Shown: positions 14,131-18,775 of the stretch, one piece after another | Layout: each line of letters begins with the position of its first letter | How positions within the stretch are numbered: position 1 is the first letter of the stretch | Assembly (NCBI GenBank): GCA_035561315.1 | Contig: DATMXR010000246.1 | Span: 1-18,775 of the forward strand | Source of the DNA: JAEYLA01 sp035561315 | GTDB taxonomy: Bacteria > Bacillota > Clostridia > Christensenellales > CAG-138 | Direction of reading: 5' to 3' | Length of the DNA stretch: 18,775 nucleotides | Notes under the pieces: model-generated | Databases searched by the model: none | Seen by the model: only the letters and a program-made list of their open reading frames with translations | Told to the model about the DNA's origin: nothing | Made by a program: the position numbers and the translations under genes

Positions 14131-14639
14131 CCCTTATCATGGGAGAAAACGGCAGCGGCAAAAGCGCTTACGCGGAAAGCCTCGTCTGCCGCGCGGGCGG
14201 TACGCGCTATTATATCGCCACTATGATCTCCCACGGGGCGGCGGGTGCCGCGCGGGTAGAGAAGCACCTGCGCCAGCGGGAGGGCATGGGCTTTACAACG
14301 CTCGAGCTTCCGTATGCTGTCGGCGGCGCCGCTATCCCACCCGGCGCGGCGGTGCTGCTTGAGGACGTATCGAACCTGCTCGGCAACCGCATATTCGGGC
14401 GCGGCGGCACGGAGACGGAGGTGCTTGCAGATATTACGGAACTTCAGAAACGCTGCCGCGTTCTCGTCGCGGTGACGATCGGCGGCTTGGACGCATCGGC
14501 CTATGATGGGGAAACGCGCGGCTATATCGAGGCGCTGAACGCGCTCAATGCCGCGCTTTTCGGCTTGGCCGATACCGTGGTGGAACTGCGGGATGGGGTC
14601 CCGCAGCTGAAAAAAGGAGAAGACGATGCGCTTTTTTGA
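14124..14639 (+). CDS. cobU: Adenosylcobinamide kinase / guanylyltransferase CobU (divergent, short)
   Basis: Phosphorylates adenosylcobinamide and adds GMP to activate it for loop assembly. Assignment is from order (cobT-cobU-cobS) plus motifs: a P-loop GENGSGKS at 7-14, RYYIATM at 28-34 and RVEKHLRQR (44-52), where His48 matches the guanylylated His46 of Salmonella CobU. GFTTLELP follows, then EDVSNLL (80-86). It is only 171 aa, and the P-loop differs from the usual GGARSGKS. The region after 118 lacks the VGxGIVP-type motif of classical CobU, having TIGGLDASAYDGETRG instead. Start is a GTG overlapping the cobT stop, with AAGAGG upstream; the longer frame is a shadow of cobT. It overlaps cobS by 14 nt. 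Confidence 0.85.
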   Translation: MLTLIMGENGSGKSAYAESLVCRAGGTRYYIATMISHGAAGAARVEKHLRQREGMGFTTLELPYAVGGAAIPPGAAVLLEDVSNLLGNRIFGRGGTETEVLADITELQKRCRVLVAVTIGGLDASAYDGETRGYIEALNALNAALFGLADTVVELRDGVPQLKKGEDDALF

Positions 14640-15387
14640 ACCGATGTGGATCGCGATCAGCACATACAGCGTCCTGCCCGCGCCGCGCTTTGACTGGAAC
14701 GAAAAAAACATGCGCTTTTCCATCTGCTTTTTGCCGCTGGTGGGGCTTATAATCGGCGCGGCGCTCTATCTTTGGGCGCGGGCGGCAAAGGCGCTTGCCG
14801 TGGACGGCATCCTGTTCGCCGCCGTTGCGGCGGCGCTCCCGATACTTCTTACGGGCGGCATCCACATGGACGGGTTTATGGACACGGTGGACGCGCTCGC
14901 CTCGCACCGGGAGCGCGAAAAAAAGCTTGCCATACTGAAGGACCCGCACACGGGCGCGTTCGCCGTCGTTTACTGCGGCGTGTATCTTGTTTTGAGCTTC
15001 GGGCTGTATCACGCGCTTTTTCAAACGGAGGGGCTTCTTATCGTATGCTTCGGCTTCGTTCTTTCGCGGGCTTTGGCTGTGCTGGGCGCGGTAACGCTTC
15101 CAAACGCGCGCAAGGAAGGCATGCTCTGCGCCTTCACCGGGCATGCGCACAAGCGCGTCGTTAGCATCGCTATGGCCGCGGTCGCGCTCCTTGCTATGGG
15201 CGGCATGGTATGGGCTTCGCCTGCCGCCGGCGGTTTCGCGGCGGGCTTTGCGCTTCTCACGTTTTTTGCATACCGCGCTATGGCGATAAAGGAATTCGGC
15301 GGCGTTACGGGCGATACCACGGGCTTTTTCCTGCAAACCTCTGAGCTTGCGCTGCTATTGGGCGCGTGGATCGGAGGGCTTGTATGA
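14626..15387 (+). CDS. cobS: Adenosylcobinamide-GDP ribazoletransferase (cobalamin synthase) CobS
   Basis: Integral membrane enzyme that joins adenosylcobinamide-GDP to alpha-ribazole (phosphate). 253 aa with several hydrophobic helices. Diagnostic motifs are AISTYSVLPAPRFDW near the N-terminus, GGIHMDGFMDTVDAL (about 82-96), with acidic residues thought to bind the metal, KDPHTGAFAV (about 105-114), and GVTGDTTGFF near residue 230. The ribosome site AAAGGAG lies inside the end of cobU. Its stop overlaps cobC by 4 nt. Confidence 0.95.
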   Translation: MRFFEPMWIAISTYSVLPAPRFDWNEKNMRFSICFLPLVGLIIGAALYLWARAAKALAVDGILFAAVAAALPILLTGGIHMDGFMDTVDALASHREREKKLAILKDPHTGAFAVVYCGVYLVLSFGLYHALFQTEGLLIVCFGFVLSRALAVLGAVTLPNARKEGMLCAFTGHAHKRVVSIAMAAVALLAMGGMVWASPAAGGFAAGFALLTFFAYRAMAIKEFGGVTGDTTGFFLQTSELALLLGAWIGGLV

Positions 15388-15965
15388 AGACAGTCTATCT
15401 TGTCCGCCATGGCATGACGGCAGGCAACAAAGAAAAACGCTATATCGGCAGGACGGACGAGCCGCTTTCCGAGGAAGGCAAATTGCAGGCGGCAGCGCTG
15501 AAAGCTGTGGGGCTTCCTGCGTTCGAACATGTTTTCACAAGCCCGTACATTCGCTGCAAACAAACGGCATCGATCCTGTTTCCGGAAACGGCCTTTACTA
15601 TCGTGCAAGGGCTTCGGGAGTGCGATTTCGGCATCTTCGAGGGCAGGACGGCGGCGGAGCTTGAAAATAGCGCGGAATACGGCTCGTGGCTCGAAACAGG
15701 CTGCACCGGCCCTATCCCAGGCGGCGAACGCGTGGAGGATTTCAAGATACGCTGCCGCAATGCTTTTCTTGAATCCATGGAGGAAGTAGACGAAAACGGT
15801 TTCGCGGCGTTCGTCGCCCACGGCGGCTGCATCATGGCGGTATTGGAGGCTTATGCCGTGCCCAAGCGCGCGTTTTATGACTGTCACATCAAAAATTGCG
15901 GGTTCGTGCGCTGTGCGTTCGCTAACGGCGCGCTTGCGATAGAGGGAGGCTCCCTATGCTCGTAG
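15384..15965 (+). CDS. cobC: Alpha-ribazole phosphatase CobC (histidine phosphatase family)
   Basis: Removes the phosphate from alpha-ribazole-5'-phosphate (or from cobalamin 5'-phosphate). 193 aa. The phosphohistidine motif VRHGMT is at 7-12 (His9), SPYIRCKQTA with the conserved Arg57 follows, then LRECDFGIFEGR (about 78-88) and AHGG with the second active-site His146. I start at the ATG at 15384, which overlaps the cobS stop; the six extra codons upstream lie in cobS. The family also contains phosphoglycerate mutases, but position between cobS and cbiB makes CobC the best call. It overlaps cbiB by 10 nt. Confidence 0.92.
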   Translation: MKTVYLVRHGMTAGNKEKRYIGRTDEPLSEEGKLQAAALKAVGLPAFEHVFTSPYIRCKQTASILFPETAFTIVQGLRECDFGIFEGRTAAELENSAEYGSWLETGCTGPIPGGERVEDFKIRCRNAFLESMEEVDENGFAAFVAHGGCIMAVLEAYAVPKRAFYDCHIKNCGFVRCAFANGALAIEGGSLCS

Positions 15966-16915
15966 CCCTTTCCACGCTCGCCCTGTGCGCGGGTTTCATC
16001 CTCGACCTACTCTTGGGTGATCCGCAGGGCTGGCCGCATATCGTACGCGGCATCGGCGGGCTGATTGCCGCTTTGGAAAAGGCATTTTACCCCATGGAAA
16101 ACAAACGTCTCGGCGGCGCGCTGCTCGTATTGCTTGTTTTACTTATCTGCACGGCGCTGCCCGCGGCGCTTCTCTATGCGGCGTGGCGGCTGTCGCCCTG
16201 GGCGTATTTTTCCTTGGAGACGCTTTTGTGCTGGCAGCTCATTGCCCTGAAGAGCCTGCGGGCCGAAAGCCGGAAAGTGTACGAGGCGCTTATAAAAAAC
16301 GATCTTCCCGCCGCGCGCAAGGCGGTTTCCATGATCGTTGGGCGCGATACGGCGGCTCTGGATGAGGCGGGCGTAACGCGCGCCGCCGTAGAGACCGTGG
16401 CGGAAAACGCCTCGGACGGCGTGATCGCGCCGCTCTTATGCCTCGCGCTCGGCGGGGCGGCGTTCGGTATGTTTTACAAGGCCGTCAACACCATGGATTC
16501 CATGATCGGCTATAAAAACGAACGATATATGGAGTTCGGCCGCTTTGCGGCGAAGCTCGACGATGTGATGAATTTTCTCCCCTCGCGCCTGAGCGCGCTC
16601 CTTATGATCGCCATGGCGCGGCCCTGCGGCCTGGACGCGAAAAGCGCGCGCCGCATCTGGAAGCGCGACCGCCGCAAGCACGCAAGCCCCAACTCCGCGC
16701 AGACGGAGGCTGTCATGGCGGGCGCCCTTAATGTGCGCCTTGCCGGAAACGCCTGTTATTTCGGCAAGCTCCATGAAAAGCCATACATCGGCGACGATCT
16801 AAAGCCCATCGGGCCCAGGGATATTCTTTTGTCGCACAGGCTCCTTTACGCGGCCTCGGTCCTGATGTTTTTCCTTGCGCTTGCTGTAAGGGGGTGCCTA
16901 TATGCTGCGTTATGA
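15956..16915 (+). CDS. cbiB: Adenosylcobinamide-phosphate synthase CbiB
   Basis: Membrane enzyme that attaches aminopropanol (phosphate) to adenosylcobyric acid. 319 aa. It has the family start DLLLGDPQGWPHIVRGIG (about 18-35) and VETVAENASDGVIAPL (about 145-160), then KAVNTMDSMIGYKNERY and the SPNSAQTEAVMAGAL segment near 244. LSHRLLYA and a terminal hydrophobic helix close it. Several hydrophobic spans are visible, as expected. AGGGAGG lies 6 nt before the ATG, inside cobC. It overlaps cobD by 14 nt, fitting their consecutive steps: CobD makes the aminopropanol phosphate that CbiB uses. Confidence 0.95.
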   Translation: MLVALSTLALCAGFILDLLLGDPQGWPHIVRGIGGLIAALEKAFYPMENKRLGGALLVLLVLLICTALPAALLYAAWRLSPWAYFSLETLLCWQLIALKSLRAESRKVYEALIKNDLPAARKAVSMIVGRDTAALDEAGVTRAAVETVAENASDGVIAPLLCLALGGAAFGMFYKAVNTMDSMIGYKNERYMEFGRFAAKLDDVMNFLPSRLSALLMIAMARPCGLDAKSARRIWKRDRRKHASPNSAQTEAVMAGALNVRLAGNACYFGKLHEKPYIGDDLKPIGPRDILLSHRLLYAASVLMFFLALAVRGCLYAAL

Positions 16916-17939
16916 GCATGGCGGCGATATTTACACAAACGCGGAAATACGCCTGGATTTTTCCGCCAATGTGAACCCGCTCGGCATGCCCGAGGCGGCG
17001 AAGCGGGCGCTCTTCGCCACGGCGGACGCGCTTTCCCGCTACCCCGATCCGCAATGCCGCGCTTTGCGCCAGGCCCTCGCCAAAAAACACGGCATAGCGC
17101 CAGATATGATACTCTGCGGCAACGGCGCGGCGGATATGATATTCCGCGTCTGCACCTGCCTGAAACCAAAAAAGGCGCTGACTCTTGCGCCCACTTTTTC
17201 GGAATACGAGCGGCCTGTAAAGCTGTTCGGCGGCGAAATGGTGGAATACCGCCTGAAAGAAGCGGATGTCTTCGCGCTGACGGACGGTATTCTTGAAGCG
17301 CTCGCGCCGGACGTGGAACTGTTCTTTTTGTGCAACCCCAACAACCCAACGGGCAGGCTGGCGCCGTTCGATCTGCTCCGCCGCACCGCTGCGGCCTGCG
17401 CGAAAAACGGCACGTTTCTTGTGGTGGACGAATGCTTCCTTGAATTTACGGACGGGCCGTCCATGGTTCCGCTGCTCAAAGAATTTCCGAACCTTCTCAT
17501 ACTCAACGCTTTTACCAAGCTCTACGCGCTCGCGGGGCTGAGACTGGGGTACCTTTCGTGTGCGGACACGGCGCTGCTTTCCCGCATCGCCGCGTTTGGA
17601 GCGGAGTGGAGCGTTTCCGCGGCGGCGCAGGCGGCAGGCCTCGGGGCGCTCGAAGAACCAGCATGGGCGGAGCGGACGCGGGACCTTATACAGGGAGAGC
17701 GCGCATACATGCGCGAAAATCTCACGGCTTTGGGCTTCACGGTATTTCCAGCCGACGCGAATTTCCTATTGCTCAAAAGCCCCGTGCCGCTGTACGGGCC
17801 GCTGAAAAAGCGCGGCATCCTCGTGCGGAACTGCGCCAATTTCACGGGACTGAACGAGCGGTTTATCCGCATCGGGCTCAAGACCCGCGAGAAAAACGGG
17901 GAGCTTCTTCAAGCCCTTAGGGAGGTACTTCATGGCTAA
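16902..17939 (+). CDS. cobD: L-threonine-O-3-phosphate decarboxylase CobD
   Basis: PLP enzyme that makes (R)-1-amino-2-propanol O-2-phosphate for the linker. 345 aa, class I/II aminotransferase fold. Motifs are DFSANVNPLG (19-28), CGNGAADMIF (72-81), NPNNPTG (145-151), VVDECFLEF (174-182) and the PLP lysine Lys206 in AFTKLYALAGLRLGY. The sequence is close to histidinol-phosphate aminotransferases (HisC). The HGGDI start, the NPLG motif and location between cbiB and cbiP decide for CobD. AAGGGGG lies 7 nt before the ATG. Its stop overlaps cbiP by 8 nt. Confidence 0.93.
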   Translation: MLRYEHGGDIYTNAEIRLDFSANVNPLGMPEAAKRALFATADALSRYPDPQCRALRQALAKKHGIAPDMILCGNGAADMIFRVCTCLKPKKALTLAPTFSEYERPVKLFGGEMVEYRLKEADVFALTDGILEALAPDVELFFLCNPNNPTGRLAPFDLLRRTAAACAKNGTFLVVDECFLEFTDGPSMVPLLKEFPNLLILNAFTKLYALAGLRLGYLSCADTALLSRIAAFGAEWSVSAAAQAAGLGALEEPAWAERTRDLIQGERAYMRENLTALGFTVFPADANFLLLKSPVPLYGPLKKRGILVRNCANFTGLNERFIRIGLKTREKNGELLQALREVLHG

Positions 17940-18775
17940 AGCCATCATGGTGCAGGGAACGATGTCCAACGCGGGCAAGAGCCTTCTTTGCGCGGGGCTG
18001 TGCCGCGTGTTCAGGCAGGACGGCTACCGCGTAGCGCCCTTCAAAAGCCAGAACATGGCGCTCAACTCCTTTATCACCAGGGAGGGCCTCGAAATGGGCC
18101 GCGCGCAGGCGGTGCAGGCGGAGGCGGCGGGCGCGGAGCCGAGCGTGCGCATGAACCCGGTTTTATTGAAGCCCGTCACCAACATGGGCTCGCAGGTGAT
18201 CGTCAACGGCGAGGTGCGCGGCAATATGAGCGCGCGCGAATATTACGCCATGAAGCAAACGCTTGTGCCGGATATCATGGCGGCGTATTCCTCTCTCGCC
18301 GCCGAAAACGACATCATCGTGCTCGAGGGCGCGGGCAGCCCCGCCGAGATCAATTTGAAGCAGGGCGATTTTGTCAACATGGGCATGGCGAAGCTCGCCA
18401 AGGCTCCCGTCCTGCTCGTGGGCGATATCGACCGCGGAGGCGTGTTCGCGCAGCTTTATGGCACGATCGCGCTCCTTGACGAAGAGGGACGGGATATCGT
18501 GAAGGCGACAATCATCAACAGATTCCGTGGGGACGTGACGCTCCTGGGCGACGGCCTTACGATGCTTGAGGGCCTTACCCATAAGCCCGTGACGGGCGTG
18601 CTGCCGTACCTCGATGTGGATATCGACGATGAGGACAGCCTTTCCGAACGCTTTACCCGAAAGCAGGCCGGTGCGGTATTGGATATCGCGGTCATACGCC
18701 TGCCGCGCATCTCTAACTTCACGGATTTTGCCGCGCTGGAGGCGACGCCGGGCGTAGGTCTGCGCTATGTGCGCG
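17932..18775 (+). CDS. cbiP: Cobyric acid synthase CbiP (partial, runs off window)
   Basis: ATP- and glutamine-dependent amidase that adds the four remaining amides (b, d, e, g) to give cobyric acid. About 281 codons are present, the N-terminal part of a protein usually near 500 aa. The P-loop-like GTMSNAGKS is at 9-17, then RVAPFKSQNMALNSF (about 33-47), GRAQAVQAEAAG (about 57-68), EGAGSPAEINL (about 132-142) and VGDIDRGGVFAQLYGT (about 163-178). The C-terminal glutamine amidotransferase domain lies beyond the window. GGGAGG lies about 5 nt before the ATG, inside the end of cobD. No frameshift is seen in the visible part. Confidence 0.96.
   Translation, partial: MAKAIMVQGTMSNAGKSLLCAGLCRVFRQDGYRVAPFKSQNMALNSFITREGLEMGRAQAVQAEAAGAEPSVRMNPVLLKPVTNMGSQVIVNGEVRGNMSAREYYAMKQTLVPDIMAAYSSLAAENDIIVLEGAGSPAEINLKQGDFVNMGMAKLAKAPVLLVGDIDRGGVFAQLYGTIALLDEEGRDIVKATIINRFRGDVTLLGDGLTMLEGLTHKPVTGVLPYLDVDIDDEDSLSERFTRKQAGAVLDIAVIRLPRISNFTDFAALEATPGVGLRYVR

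Noticed and set aside
1..18775. CRISPR arrays, tRNA or rRNA genes, insertion sequences
   Set aside because: No regularly spaced repeats, no tRNA-like cloverleaf with T-loop and no transposase-like protein were seen on either strand.

Overview
The window is a cobalamin (vitamin B12) locus from a GC-rich anaerobic bacterium, most likely a Clostridia-type member of the Bacillota. Evidence for this is the oxygen-independent (cbi) pathway with cbiD, cbiG, cbiJ and a fused cbiET, exported proteins with lipobox or single-span anchors and no outer-membrane partner, strong Shine-Dalgarno sequences, and cobalamin-riboswitch/intrinsic-terminator control. The species cannot be named from the sequence alone.

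Layout. Positions 1-265 are a non-coding left edge: a near-perfect 32-nt palindrome followed by an AT-rich stretch unlike the rest. Positions 266-5508 (minus strand) are a six-gene transport operon, in transcription order: an exported CbiK-type chelatase, a small lipoprotein, a small secreted protein with a C-terminal membrane anchor, a substrate-binding lipoprotein, a FecCD/BtuC permease, and an ATPase with an extra C-terminal domain. Positions 5509-6186 are a divergent control region. On the minus strand it has a promoter, a clear cobalamin riboswitch and an intrinsic terminator in front of cbiK. On the plus strand it has a promoter, a divergent cobalamin-riboswitch-like leader and a terminator hairpin whose 3' arm contains the cbiD ribosome-binding site. 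Positions 6187-18775 (plus strand) are a 14-gene biosynthetic operon: cbiD-cbiF-cbiG-cbiH-cbiJ-cbiET-cbiA-cobT-cobU-cobS-cobC-cbiB-cobD-cbiP, with cbiP cut by the window end. All 13 junctions overlap.

How the genes work together. CbiK-type chemistry would supply cobalt-sirohydrochlorin. CbiH, CbiF, CbiG, CbiD, CbiJ and CbiET carry out ring contraction, methylation, reduction and decarboxylation. CbiA and CbiP amidate the side chains. CobD and CbiB make and attach the aminopropanol linker. CobU, CobT, CobS and CobC assemble the nucleotide loop. CbiL and CbiC, needed for a complete corrin ring, and the Co adenosyltransferase are not in the window and may lie past its right end. The minus operon looks like corrinoid, cobalt or tetrapyrrole uptake under B12 feedback.

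Most interesting: the only CbiK here carries a lipoprotein signal peptide and is co-transcribed with an ABC importer and two small exported proteins that are visibly paralogous to each other. This suggests an extracytoplasmic tetrapyrrole or cobalt handling relay. Second is the cbiD leader, which resembles a compact class-II cobalamin aptamer but lacks a recognisable B12 box.
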